Shown here: positions 54,150 to 62,910 of the stretch, in pieces
Layout: each line of letters opens with the position of its first letter
How positions within the stretch are numbered: the stretch's first letter is position 1
Assembly (NCBI RefSeq): GCF_002000245.1
Contig: NZ_MTCM01000010.1
Coordinates: forward strand, 62,001-126,000
Reading direction: 5' to 3'
Origin: Sphingobacterium sp. CZ-UAM
GTDB taxonomy: Bacteria; Bacteroidota; Bacteroidia; Sphingobacteriales; Sphingobacteriaceae
Length of the DNA: 64,000 bases
Notes under the pieces: model-generated
The model's input: the letters and a program-made list of their open reading frames with translations, nothing else
What the model was told of the DNA's origin: nothing
Database searches by the model: none
Position numbers and translations under genes: made by a program

Positions 54150-55901
54150 ATGAAGAAGTTGCAAAATAGAAATGTGAAGAAATATACCTTAGCAGCGCTT
54201 TTGATGGGCGTGGGATTGAATTCTTTTGCACAGGAAACAGGCAAGAAGAACGATCCTGAAAAACCGGTCACTATTGATTCTTTTGATGTTGTTCGTGATT
54301 ACAAACCGATTCTTGCAGATGCTGTGAAAATTCGCCGTAGTCCTGATATGACCAACAAAAGGGAATATCAGCCCAAATTAAACTATGGTAATATTATTGA
54401 CAAAAAGTTGGATATCAACACTGGTCTGAAACAATTGAATGTGCAGGAGATACCATTTGCACAACCTTTTGAAAACAGCAGCAACTATGTCAAATTTGGA
54501 ATAGGTAATTATAACTCGATCCTGGGTGAGGCATACTTGGCGTCGGAGCAATTTGAAAATACACGTTTTGGCTTATTTGCGAAACACTTGAGCCAAAAAG
54601 GAAATATCGAAGGGCAGAAATTCAGTACACAGGATGTTGGCATTTTTGGACGTCGTGTGCTAGATGCCGTAACGGTAAAAGGTACCTTAGGCTACAACAG
54701 ATATGGTACGAATTTCTATGGTCAGACATTTGACCAGCCAGGAACAACCTTACTGAATATATCGCCGGACAAACAGACATTTACCGATATTTATTTAAAC
54801 GGTGAGCTGGCAAGCAATGTTGACCCAAAGAATGAGCAAGCGCTAAGCTATTCTGCAAAAGTAGATGGTTACCTGTTCAAGGATGCCTATAAAGCAAAAG
54901 AAAATTCTTTCGCTTTGTCCGGATATTTAAACAAACGCATGAGCGCGTTTAATGTCGGGGCCAACATGAGTGTGACCATGAATAATGTCAAAAACGAAAA
55001 TGACACGGCGAATGTGAAAAACAATCTGGTTTTGATCAATCCATATATCCGATTTAAGGGAGATAACTATAACGTAACCTTGGGTGCCAACCTGACTTCG
55101 GAATTTGGTGACGAGTCCCGTTTCAATGTTTTTCCATCGGTGGAAGCTGATTTTTCTTTGGCTCCGGAATACATCTCTTTATTTGCCGGTGTTAATGGTA
55201 ATGTGAGACAGGGCTCGTTCCGTAACTTTGCAAAAGAAAATCCTTATTTGGCGCCAAATGTCAGAATCGCCAATTCCATTGAAAAATTGAATGTGTATGG
55301 TGGTTTGAAAGGCAACGCCGGTGCAACATTCGGTTATAAAGTAAAGGTGTTCTACAAACAGATCGAAGGATTACCTTTGTTTAAGAATAGCGCCTTTGGC
55401 GATGATCAAGGTGGGTATATTCCTTGGGCTTTTGATGTGGTTTATGATGGCCAGATCAACAAAGCGAAGCATATGGGATTGGAAGGGGAGATCAATGTAC
55501 GCCTGTCTCAGTTGGTTAATCTAGGTGGTAAAGTATTTATTGATGACTATAACCTGAGCGACGAGGAAGAGGCTTGGGGCTTACCTAAATTTAGGTTACA
55601 GGCCAATGCGCGTTTCAATATCTCAGATAAATTCTTTGTGGATGCCGAGCTTTCCAGCCAAGGCAATACTTATGCATATGTTTACGATTATAACACCGAC
55701 GGGAGCCGTATAGCGGATAGCGGTCACAAAGTGACCATCGCTTCCTTTGCGGATCTAAATGCTGGTGCTGAATACCGAATTAAAAAACAATTTGGTGTTT
55801 TCGTGAAAGCAAATAATATCTTTGGGAAGGAATATCAGCGTTACATGTATTACCCAAGATTGGGATTCAATGTAATTGGTGGTCTTAATTATTCGTTTTA
55901 A
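54150..55901 (+). CDS. Outer membrane beta-barrel protein (TonB-receptor-like, no plug seen)
   Basis: A 583-residue protein with a signal peptide ending near SFA-Q (about 26). About 75 residues of linker then lead straight into alternating strands such as YVKFGIGNYNSILGEAYLAS. The C-terminus has YQRYMYYPRLGFNVIGGLNYSF, a TonB-dependent-receptor-like end with terminal Phe. I cannot find a plug domain or a TonB box, and 583 residues is short for a receptor with plug. It is 6 nt after the TPR gene. It probably forms an outer-membrane partner of the TPR/ExbBD module. Confidence 0.72.
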   Translation: MKKLQNRNVKKYTLAALLMGVGLNSFAQETGKKNDPEKPVTIDSFDVVRDYKPILADAVKIRRSPDMTNKREYQPKLNYGNIIDKKLDINTGLKQLNVQEIPFAQPFENSSNYVKFGIGNYNSILGEAYLASEQFENTRFGLFAKHLSQKGNIEGQKFSTQDVGIFGRRVLDAVTVKGTLGYNRYGTNFYGQTFDQPGTTLLNISPDKQTFTDIYLNGELASNVDPKNEQALSYSAKVDGYLFKDAYKAKENSFALSGYLNKRMSAFNVGANMSVTMNNVKNENDTANVKNNLVLINPYIRFKGDNYNVTLGANLTSEFGDESRFNVFPSVEADFSLAPEYISLFAGVNGNVRQGSFRNFAKENPYLAPNVRIANSIEKLNVYGGLKGNAGATFGYKVKVFYKQIEGLPLFKNSAFGDDQGGYIPWAFDVVYDGQINKAKHMGLEGEINVRLSQLVNLGGKVFIDDYNLSDEEEAWGLPKFRLQANARFNISDKFFVDAELSSQGNTYAYVYDYNTDGSRIADSGHKVTIASFADLNAGAEYRIKKQFGVFVKANNIFGKEYQRYMYYPRLGFNVIGGLNYSF

Positions 55902-55914
55902 CGAATTAAGATTA

Positions 55915-55922
55915 TAAATTTG
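55915..55922 (+). promoter_or_regulatory. Possible internal promoter before the HU/SPOR gene
   Basis: TAAATTTG at 55915-55922 with TTCG 19 nt upstream. This is close to the Bacteroidota consensus and lies in the 40-nt gap between the barrel and HU/SPOR genes. Confidence 0.4.
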
Positions 55923-55941
55923 CACTTTAAATCATAGAACA

Positions 55942-57342
55942 ATGAATCTAGGCAAAAACATCAACAGTTTATTAAGGCGCTATGCAGATGTATACGTGCC
56001 CGGAATAGGTGTGTTCAAAAGAATTCATTCTCCGGCCCAATTTGATAAACAGAACAATGTGTTTTTGCCGCCTATATCCTATGTCGAACTGGATTATTCT
56101 GCACAACATGGATTCAATATTGTGCATTATATCCAACAACAGGAAAATTTGAGTTTGGGGCAGGCGCAGCAAATTCTTGATGATACTGTCGGGGGATTAA
56201 GGAATGACTTAGGACAATTTGGTCAGGTGAAACTTGATGATCTCGGTCTATTGATTAGTTATGGTTCGAGTTTGGTATTTAAGCCTTTGGACTTATCGGG
56301 CTTTGATTTTCAGCCTGTGGTCAATCTTGTTGGCCCGGAAATCGAAACCGTTATTCCGGTGCGGGAGGACGAACATAGGCTTGCTGAACCAGACGAACCG
56401 ATCACTCCGGAGCCTGCCGAAGAAGAGAACGATGAGGAGATAGTTGTCTTTAACAGCGACACTCAGATCGAAGAAGAAGCTGCGGACGAGCAGCATGCGT
56501 TGCACGCAGCAAGCGAGGGTACTTTTGCAACCGCTGAACCAGTTACTGAATCGGTTGAACCTATGGCTCCAACTGAAGAGGAGGATACTGTGGATGAGGA
56601 TTCCAGTGTTGAAGCTGAGCCTGTAGCTACTGCAGCTATGTCAGCAGTAGCTGAGGATAACGATAACCAGCTCGCCGCAGAGGCGGAGAAAATTGAGCAA
56701 AAAGAAATTGGTGCGATTGCCGCAGCAAATTCTACTTATGCTCCTAATATTTACGAGGAGGAATCACGCAATTCAAATGCGATCTGGTACTGGCTAACAG
56801 CGGCTATAGTATTGGTCATGATTGCCGTGGGTGTCTTATATACCAACCCGGGCTTGAAAAATTCACTGTTTGGGGGAACACAACCAGCCCTGAAATCTGG
56901 CGTTGATACCATTGGGCAGAAAAATAATTTGTCGACCAATGATACAACAGGCAATGTGTTTGCGGCGGATAGTTTAAATAAACTGGATACTCTAGCAAAA
57001 TCAAAAACAGATTCATTAAAAGGTACAGCAGTAGCTGTTGGTAACAAGACTCCAGAAAAGACGCCGGTTTTGCAGGCTGATCCGGTTATCAAAGAATCTA
57101 TTCCTGTAGCACAACCAAAGTATCAGGTCGTTATTGGTTCGGCGCGTACAATGCTGCAGGCAGAGGAAGAGGCGAAACGTCTCCGTGCGCTGGGCTACAA
57201 GACTGCACGCGCTGTGGAAGGAAAGTATAAAAGGAATAGAAAGAAAATCATCTTGAATACCTACATGACAAAAACGGAGGCTGACCTCGCTAAGAAATCG
57301 GTAGAGAAAAAAATTGAAGGTGCTTGGGTAGAAACATTATAG
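55942..57342 (+). CDS. HU-CCDC81-type and SPOR domain protein
   Basis: A 466-residue bitopic protein. Residues 1-115 look like the prokaryotic HU-CCDC81 domain pair (ADVYVPGIGVFKRIHSPA, then VKLDDLGLLI). About 150-265 is acidic, low-complexity Glu/Ala/Pro. One transmembrane helix lies at 281-301. The C-terminal 393-466 is a SPOR domain (KYQVVIGSARTMLQAEEEAKRLRALGY). SPOR domains bind denuded septal peptidoglycan, while HU-like domains bind DNA. The N-terminus should be cytoplasmic and SPOR periplasmic. It precedes exbB by 25 nt. Confidence 0.83.
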   Translation: MNLGKNINSLLRRYADVYVPGIGVFKRIHSPAQFDKQNNVFLPPISYVELDYSAQHGFNIVHYIQQQENLSLGQAQQILDDTVGGLRNDLGQFGQVKLDDLGLLISYGSSLVFKPLDLSGFDFQPVVNLVGPEIETVIPVREDEHRLAEPDEPITPEPAEEENDEEIVVFNSDTQIEEEAADEQHALHAASEGTFATAEPVTESVEPMAPTEEEDTVDEDSSVEAEPVATAAMSAVAEDNDNQLAAEAEKIEQKEIGAIAAANSTYAPNIYEEESRNSNAIWYWLTAAIVLVMIAVGVLYTNPGLKNSLFGGTQPALKSGVDTIGQKNNLSTNDTTGNVFAADSLNKLDTLAKSKTDSLKGTAVAVGNKTPEKTPVLQADPVIKESIPVAQPKYQVVIGSARTMLQAEEEAKRLRALGYKTARAVEGKYKRNRKKIILNTYMTKTEADLAKKSVEKKIEGAWVETL

Positions 57343-57367
57343 AAACTATATAAAACTATTAATAATT

Positions 57368-58075
57368 ATGTCATTAGTGCAAGATACAGCAAAGGCTGCT
57401 GTAGATACGTTTAATCAAGCTGCGCAACAACCATTACCTGCTGCTGCTAGTACAGAAAACATGAGTTTGATCGATATGATGATCAAAGGGGGATGGATAA
57501 TGATTCCAATCCTATTATTGTTCTTTATTGGATTGGTGATCTTTTTTGAACGCTACCTGACTATTCGCAGAGCGGCCAAATACGATAATAGTTTGATGTC
57601 ACAAGTGAAAGCAAATGTATTGTCGGGCAATTTGGACTCAGCCTTGGCTGTATGTCGTTCCAGTAACACGGCTTTAGGACGTATGTTGCAAAAAGGTCTA
57701 TTGCGCGTCGGCAGACCGATCAAAGACATTGAAGGGGCGATTGAAAATGTTGGTAAACTTGAAGTTGCCAAATTGGAGAAAAATATCAATATTCTTGGTA
57801 TTATCGCGGGTATCGCACCGATGCTTGGTTTCGTTGGTACTATCTTTGGGGTAATCAAGATTTTCCACGAGGTAGAATTGGCGGGTGGTATCGATATCGC
57901 ATCCGTATCCGGTGGTCTATATGTGAAAATGGTGTCTTCAGCTTCGGGTCTTGCTGTCGGTATCCTGGCTTATTTAGGCTATCATATTTTAAATATGATG
58001 GTTGAACGATTGATTTTACGTATGGAAACCGATGCAGTAGAATTTATTGATTTATTGGATGAACCAGGAAGATAA
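57368..58075 (+). CDS. MotA/TolQ/ExbB proton channel family protein
   Basis: A 235-residue protein with three transmembrane helices. An N-terminal extension of about 35 residues precedes TM1 (GGWIMIPILLLFFIGLVIFFERY). The family signature is in ILGIIAGIAPMLGFVGTIFGV and SGLAVGILAYLGYH. It forms the stator of a proton-driven motor with ExbD, energising TonB or TolA-type proteins. It overlaps the ExbD gene by one base (TAATG). Confidence 0.92.
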   Translation: MSLVQDTAKAAVDTFNQAAQQPLPAAASTENMSLIDMMIKGGWIMIPILLLFFIGLVIFFERYLTIRRAAKYDNSLMSQVKANVLSGNLDSALAVCRSSNTALGRMLQKGLLRVGRPIKDIEGAIENVGKLEVAKLEKNINILGIIAGIAPMLGFVGTIFGVIKIFHEVELAGGIDIASVSGGLYVKMVSSASGLAVGILAYLGYHILNMMVERLILRMETDAVEFIDLLDEPGR

Positions 58076-58485
58076 TGAACTTACGAAGTAGAAAAAATAA
58101 ACCTTCTGCCGAAGTACATACTTCAGCGCTAAACGACATCATGTTTTTCCTGATGTTGTTTTTCCTGTTGGCATCGGCAGTTTCGAACCCGCAAGTAGTC
58201 AAGCTATTGTTGCCAAAGTCAAGCGCAGGTGAACAATCTGTCGCGAAAAAAACAATTACTATATCGATCACCAAGGAATTGGGCTATTTTATCGATAAAT
58301 CCCCCGTTCCAATAGAAGGTTTGGAGGCGGCAATCCAATCTCAGATGGCCAGCGGCGAAGAGTTGACAATTATGTTATATGTCGATAATACCGTTCCCAT
58401 TCAGAACGTGATTTCAGTCATGGATGTAGCCAATCGTCTAAAAGTGAAAGTGGTGCTGGCAACAGAACCCAAAAAAGATAAATAG
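58075..58485 (+). CDS. ExbD/TolR family biopolymer transport protein
   Basis: A 136-residue protein with one transmembrane helix (LNDIMFFLMLFFLLASAVS). It carries the essential membrane aspartate (Asp21), and a periplasmic dimerisation domain follows. It pairs with the preceding ExbB to use the proton gradient. The single ExbD contrasts with the two ExbD genes common in other Bacteroidota clusters. Confidence 0.92.
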   Translation: MNLRSRKNKPSAEVHTSALNDIMFFLMLFFLLASAVSNPQVVKLLLPKSSAGEQSVAKKTITISITKELGYFIDKSPVPIEGLEAAIQSQMASGEELTIMLYVDNTVPIQNVISVMDVANRLKVKVVLATEPKKDK

Positions 58486-58543
58486 GGGCAATTAAACTTT
58501 TTTGAAGTTTATTGCTCATATGTTAATATAGGAGATTTATACA

Positions 58544-59371
58544 ATGAGATATCATCTTCAACACGAAGAAAATAACTTCCCCAAAGCCTTGGGGATATCT
58601 ACATTGGTCATGGCATCACTGCTGTTGATTGGCTTCTTTGTGGTTTTTAAGGCGCAGGCCCCGGATGAGTATGGAATGGGCGGTATGATTGTCAACTATG
58701 GTACCTCTCCGGAAGGGATGGGCGATGATTATATGAGTGTGGAAGAACCTTCGGTGGATCCCAATGCCAATAACGAACGTCCGGATCGTATCGATCCTGT
58801 GGAGACCCCGACGCCTACGCCAACACAGCAAGTTGCTGAAAAAGCGGTTGTCACACAAGATCTGGAAGAAGCTCCAGCGGTAACCAAGACGGAGAAGAAA
58901 GTGGTGTCAAAAGCTCCCGAAACGACCAAAGAGACAAAGGCCGTGGCACCTCAGGCAAATGCAAAAGCGCTTTTCAAAGGAAATAAAAACAACGGTAAGG
59001 GCGCTGGTGATGGTACTGGTACAACGCCGGGAAATCAGGGCTCTAAACTGGGGGATCCTTTGGCCAGCAATTACGGCGAGGGTGGATCCGGTAATGGTAA
59101 CATGATGTTATCCATTGAAAATCGTAGTTTTACCCAACGACCAAGTATCGATGACAATGGTCAACAGGCCGGTAAGGTCGCTGTTGAATTCAGGGTAAAC
59201 AAGCAGGGGATTATTACCTATGCGCGTGCGGGCGTAAAAGGTACAACGATTACAGATCCTACATTGTTAGAGAAATGTGAACGTGCCGTCCGTGGTGCAC
59301 GGTTAAACCAATTGCCGAATGCACCGGATTCCCAAACAGGACGGATTGTATTCAATTTTAGATTAAGATAA
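58544..59371 (+). CDS. Energy transducer TonB
   Basis: A 275-residue protein. A transmembrane helix lies at about 15-38, and a Pro/Thr/Glu/Lys-rich periplasm-spanning linker at about 60-145. A Gly-rich hinge is followed by a C-terminal TonB domain at about 200-275 (AVEFRVNKQGIITYARAG and TGRIVFNFRLR). In this operon it could energise the adjacent barrel or act like TolA in constriction. It is 58 nt after exbD. Confidence 0.88.
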   Translation: MRYHLQHEENNFPKALGISTLVMASLLLIGFFVVFKAQAPDEYGMGGMIVNYGTSPEGMGDDYMSVEEPSVDPNANNERPDRIDPVETPTPTPTQQVAEKAVVTQDLEEAPAVTKTEKKVVSKAPETTKETKAVAPQANAKALFKGNKNNGKGAGDGTGTTPGNQGSKLGDPLASNYGEGGSGNGNMMLSIENRSFTQRPSIDDNGQQAGKVAVEFRVNKQGIITYARAGVKGTTITDPTLLEKCERAVRGARLNQLPNAPDSQTGRIVFNFRLR

Positions 59372-59382
59372 AAATCATTCAA

Positions 59383-60702
59383 ATGAATGCTTATAAAGAG
59401 GCAATCGAGTATCTGTATACTCGATTGCCTATGTTTACAAGGGATGGTGCCTCAGCCTTCAAAAAAGACCTTGATAATACCATCAAACTTTGCAGTGCGC
59501 TGGATAACCCGCAGCAAAAAATCAAAACCTTACATATTGCCGGAACTAACGGAAAGGGATCTACCTCCCATATGCTGGCGGCGATATTAGCTCAGGCCGG
59601 TTATAAAACCGGACTCTATACTTCCCCTCATCTGTTGGATTTCAGAGAACGTATCCGTGTCAATGGTGCCATGTGTGAACAGGAATTCGTGACGGATTTT
59701 GTTCAACAACATAAGGCGCTGATCGAGGATGTGCAACCCTCTTTTTTCGAAATTACCGTAGCGATGGCTTTCGACTATTTTGAAAAAAATAAGGTCGATA
59801 TTGCTGTTATTGAAGTAGGACTCGGAGGACGATTGGATAGTACGAATATTATCCAGCCGCTGCTGTCCGTCATTACCAACATCGGCTTTGACCATATGAA
59901 TATGCTTGGAAATACATTGGCTGAAATTGCAGGGGAGAAAGCAGGCATTATTAAAAAGCATACACCGGTGGTGATTTCGGAATATGCTGCCGAAACCGCA
60001 GCCGTATTTTTGGACAAGGCCCAGGTAGAACAGGCTCCTATCCAATTTGCTTCCCAGGTCTATCAAACGAAAATGCTGCTTGTGGATCAGGATTACCTAA
60101 GTATTGAAGCGATCGATGCAAATGGTGCTGAAGATCTTTATCAATTGGATCTCAAAGGATCTTATCAGGTGAAAAATCTCGCCGGCGTTCTTTTGGCAGT
60201 CGATGAATTACGTAAGCAAGGTTTTGAAATCAAGCCGCTTGATGTACATGAAGCCTTGAAGAATGTTCAGGCGAGCACAGGTATCCAGGGGCGTTGGCAA
60301 CAGCTGTCCAAAGATCCTTTTGTCATTTGTGATACGGGACATAATGAGGACGGCATTCATGAGGTTATAAAGAATTTAAATAACACAACTTATAACAGAT
60401 TGCACTTTGTAATCGGAGCTATGCGTGATAAAGACTTATCGCACATGTTACCTTATCTACCCAAAGATGCTCTTTATTATTTCTCCGCGCCGGATATGCC
60501 TAGGGCGCTGCCTTCGGATTTACTTCGCAAGGAGGCTACAGCTTTTGATTTGAATGGCCAAGATTACGTTTCTGTACAGGAAGCTTTTGAAGCAGCTAAA
60601 GCGGCCTATGAAAATGGCGATCTGATTTTTGTGGGGGGGAGTAATTTTGTGGTGGCTGAGGTTCTGGCAGACATAGCGGCGAAGTCCGAACCTAAAGTGT
60701 AA
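59383..60702 (+). CDS. folC: Bifunctional folylpolyglutamate synthase / dihydrofolate synthase
   Basis: A 439-residue Mur-ligase-fold enzyme. The P-loop is AGTNGKGSTSH (53-63), followed by YTSPHLLDFRERI and VGLGGRLDSTNI, the family's core motifs. It adds glutamate to dihydropteroate and folates. It is 11 nt after tonB, so it belongs to the same transcript although its role is metabolic. Confidence 0.95.
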   Translation: MNAYKEAIEYLYTRLPMFTRDGASAFKKDLDNTIKLCSALDNPQQKIKTLHIAGTNGKGSTSHMLAAILAQAGYKTGLYTSPHLLDFRERIRVNGAMCEQEFVTDFVQQHKALIEDVQPSFFEITVAMAFDYFEKNKVDIAVIEVGLGGRLDSTNIIQPLLSVITNIGFDHMNMLGNTLAEIAGEKAGIIKKHTPVVISEYAAETAAVFLDKAQVEQAPIQFASQVYQTKMLLVDQDYLSIEAIDANGAEDLYQLDLKGSYQVKNLAGVLLAVDELRKQGFEIKPLDVHEALKNVQASTGIQGRWQQLSKDPFVICDTGHNEDGIHEVIKNLNNTTYNRLHFVIGAMRDKDLSHMLPYLPKDALYYFSAPDMPRALPSDLLRKEATAFDLNGQDYVSVQEAFEAAKAAYENGDLIFVGGSNFVVAEVLADIAAKSEPKV

Positions 60703-60773
60703 AGAACAAGGATCAAAAACGTCCGCTTGATAGGCCTAAGCTTATCCTGCGCAGTCCATGATCCTTGTTCTTT
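60701..60773. terminator. Long inverted repeat between convergent folC and ansA
   Basis: Perfect 15-bp arms AAAGAACAAGGATCA (60701-60715) and TGATCCTTGTTCTTT (60759-60773) with a 43-nt loop. It lacks a clear downstream T-run for folC, so it may act as a poor bidirectional terminator or a 3' stability element. Confidence 0.5.
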
Positions 60774-60798
60774 ATATCCTATCTTTTGGACAGTTTTT

Positions 60799-61818
60799 TT
60801 AATCGTTAACTGTCAGTTCCCCACGGATATCTTTTTCTACCCAGTAGGCAACTTCTTTTTGGTCTTCGAGCTCGCCCTGAAGATACATCAATTTGGTGAC
60901 AGCCGCTTCAAAGGTAAGGTCATAGCCATTGAGCACACCAATGGCTTTCAGACCCTGTGAGGTCTCGTACCGTCCCAGTTCGACCGAGCCAACTTTACAT
61001 TGTGAAATATTAAGGATATTCTTGCCCTGTTCTATTGCTCCTTTTAATAGATCCAAAAACCAGCCGTCTGTAGTGGTATTGCCGGACCCGAAAGTTTCCA
61101 TCACAATAGACCTTACATCCGAATCAAGGACAGATTTGATCGTCTGAGCAGATATCCCCGGGAAGAGCTTTAATACAGCAACCCGGTTGTCCAACTTGGT
61201 ATGTAAGATAAACTCTTTGTCAATATTATTTAATAACGCATCGTTATTGTATTTAAGATGGATACCGGCCTCCACGAGCACAGGGTAATTAGGCGACCTA
61301 AATGCCTCAAATTTAGCCGAGTTATATTTGAAAGAACGATTCCCACGGAACAACTTGTTATCGAAAAGGATACAGACTTCCTGGATAATGGAAACACCAT
61401 CTTGTTTTGCTGATGCAATTTCCAATGCCGTCATCATATTCTCACGCGCATCCGTGCGGATCTCTCCGATTGGCAGCTGCGAGCCAGAGAGGATGACTGG
61501 TTTTTGAAGTCCCTCTAACATAAAACTCAATACTGAAGCCGTAAATGCCATGGTATCCGAGCCATGTAAAATAACAAAGCCATCGTAGCTGGTATAGTTA
61601 TCTTTGATGATCTGGGCCATTTCGATCCAGATTTCCGGTTTCATGTTGGAGGAGTCAATGATCGGCTCGAAAGAATGTACGGTCAGTTTATAATCCAGAC
61701 GGCTTAAATCGGGAAGATTACGTTTAATCAGCTCAAAGTCAAAGGGAACAAAAGTACCCGTTTCATCTTTGACCATTCCGATGGTGCCACCAGTGTAGAT
61801 AATAAATATATTGTGCAT
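60799..61818 (-). CDS. ansA: Type I L-asparaginase
   Basis: A 339-residue asparaginase of the cytoplasmic type I class. The first threonine motif is YTGGTIGM (8-15), and the second HGSDTMAFTAS (about 84-94). No signal peptide, so it should act in the cytoplasm, hydrolysing asparagine to aspartate and ammonia. It follows the TatD gene by 13 nt in a likely two-gene operon. Confidence 0.92.
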   Translation of the reverse strand: MHNIFIIYTGGTIGMVKDETGTFVPFDFELIKRNLPDLSRLDYKLTVHSFEPIIDSSNMKPEIWIEMAQIIKDNYTSYDGFVILHGSDTMAFTASVLSFMLEGLQKPVILSGSQLPIGEIRTDARENMMTALEIASAKQDGVSIIQEVCILFDNKLFRGNRSFKYNSAKFEAFRSPNYPVLVEAGIHLKYNNDALLNNIDKEFILHTKLDNRVAVLKLFPGISAQTIKSVLDSDVRSIVMETFGSGNTTTDGWFLDLLKGAIEQGKNILNISQCKVGSVELGRYETSQGLKAIGVLNGYDLTFEAAVTKLMYLQGELEDQKEVAYWVEKDIRGELTVND

Positions 61819-61831
61819 GGGATTCTATAAA

Positions 61832-62599
61832 TTATATACCAAAAATACGTTTCGAATTCGCTGTTGTAATTTCTGCGACCTGTTCAATAGACATCGCATG
61901 TAAGTCTGCAACCTTTTGGGCGACATAAACCAGGTAACTGCTTTCATTTTCCTTACCGCGGTAGGGGACTGGGGCAAGGTAAGGGGCATCTGTTTCCAAT
62001 ACGATATGTTTTAAATCGATTTCTTTGACAACATTGTCCAATCCTGCTTTCTTAAAAGTGACAACACCACCTATGCCAAGTGCAAAACCCAAGTCAATCG
62101 CATGCTGGGCCTGTTCTAATGTTCCTGTGAAACAATGAAGGATACCAAATAGCTTGTCGTCTTTAAGTTCTTCCAATAATTCGAACAATTCGGTGAAAGC
62201 CTCACGGCAATGGATATCTATCGGTAAGCCGAGTTCCTTAGCCCATTTCACCTGTGTTCGAAAAGCATCTTTTTGGATGTTTAGCGTACTTTTGTCCCAA
62301 TAAAGATCCAGTCCAATTTCACCTATGGCATGGACTTTGTTGTTCTCCAAGCTCTTTTGGATGTTGTTTAATTCCTCCACATAGTTTTCCTTGACATCGC
62401 AGGGGTGTAGTCCCAGCATAGGAAAACAGTGTTCAGGGTACGCCGTCACGGTATCGAATACAAGTTTGATGGAAGCACTATTTACATTTGGTAAAAATAG
62501 TCTTCCTATATGGTTGTCTAAACAACGTTGCAAGTGTTCTTGAAGTTTATCGGTACCTGCGTGGTAGTAAATGTGTGTATGTGTATCAGTAAGCAACAT
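61832..62599 (-). CDS. TatD family metal-dependent hydrolase (deoxyribonuclease)
   Basis: A 255-residue TIM-barrel hydrolase. Metal ligands lie in DTHTHI (about 4-9), GEIGLDLYWD, DIHCREAF, LHCFTG and ETDAPYLAP. Members are 3'-5' DNA/RNA exonucleases, and some trim D-aminoacyl-tRNA. It is the first gene of the TatD-ansA pair. Confidence 0.9.
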   Translation of the reverse strand: MLLTDTHTHIYYHAGTDKLQEHLQRCLDNHIGRLFLPNVNSASIKLVFDTVTAYPEHCFPMLGLHPCDVKENYVEELNNIQKSLENNKVHAIGEIGLDLYWDKSTLNIQKDAFRTQVKWAKELGLPIDIHCREAFTELFELLEELKDDKLFGILHCFTGTLEQAQHAIDLGFALGIGGVVTFKKAGLDNVVKEIDLKHIVLETDAPYLAPVPYRGKENESSYLVYVAQKVADLHAMSIEQVAEITTANSKRIFGI

Positions 62600-62910
62600 A
62601 GTTTTCTGCGTGGAGGCAAAAGCGGATTAGGGTAAAAACTTCTTTTTATTATTCTCGAATAAAGAGGTAGGCTTCATTACCAAAATTTCAATTCGTTCTC
62701 CAAAGATAACTTATTAATTAACAAAATGAAAATTAATAACGGATTCTCTTATTACGGGATATTTGTACCAGGGAAATCTAAAAAGAGAATTTGAGTCATA
62801 TATGGGCTATACATTTTTCTTATCTTGGAAAAAATCATGTGTGGTAAAACATACTTTATGATTTGCTGTTAAACAGTATAACGGTTGTTGCCCTATTTTT
62901 TAAAGAATAA
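62600..62910. other. 311-bp intergenic region between tatD and tolC-like genes
   Basis: AT-rich divergent spacer. I find no convincing TAnnTTTG promoter, repeat or small gene. Confidence 0.45.
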
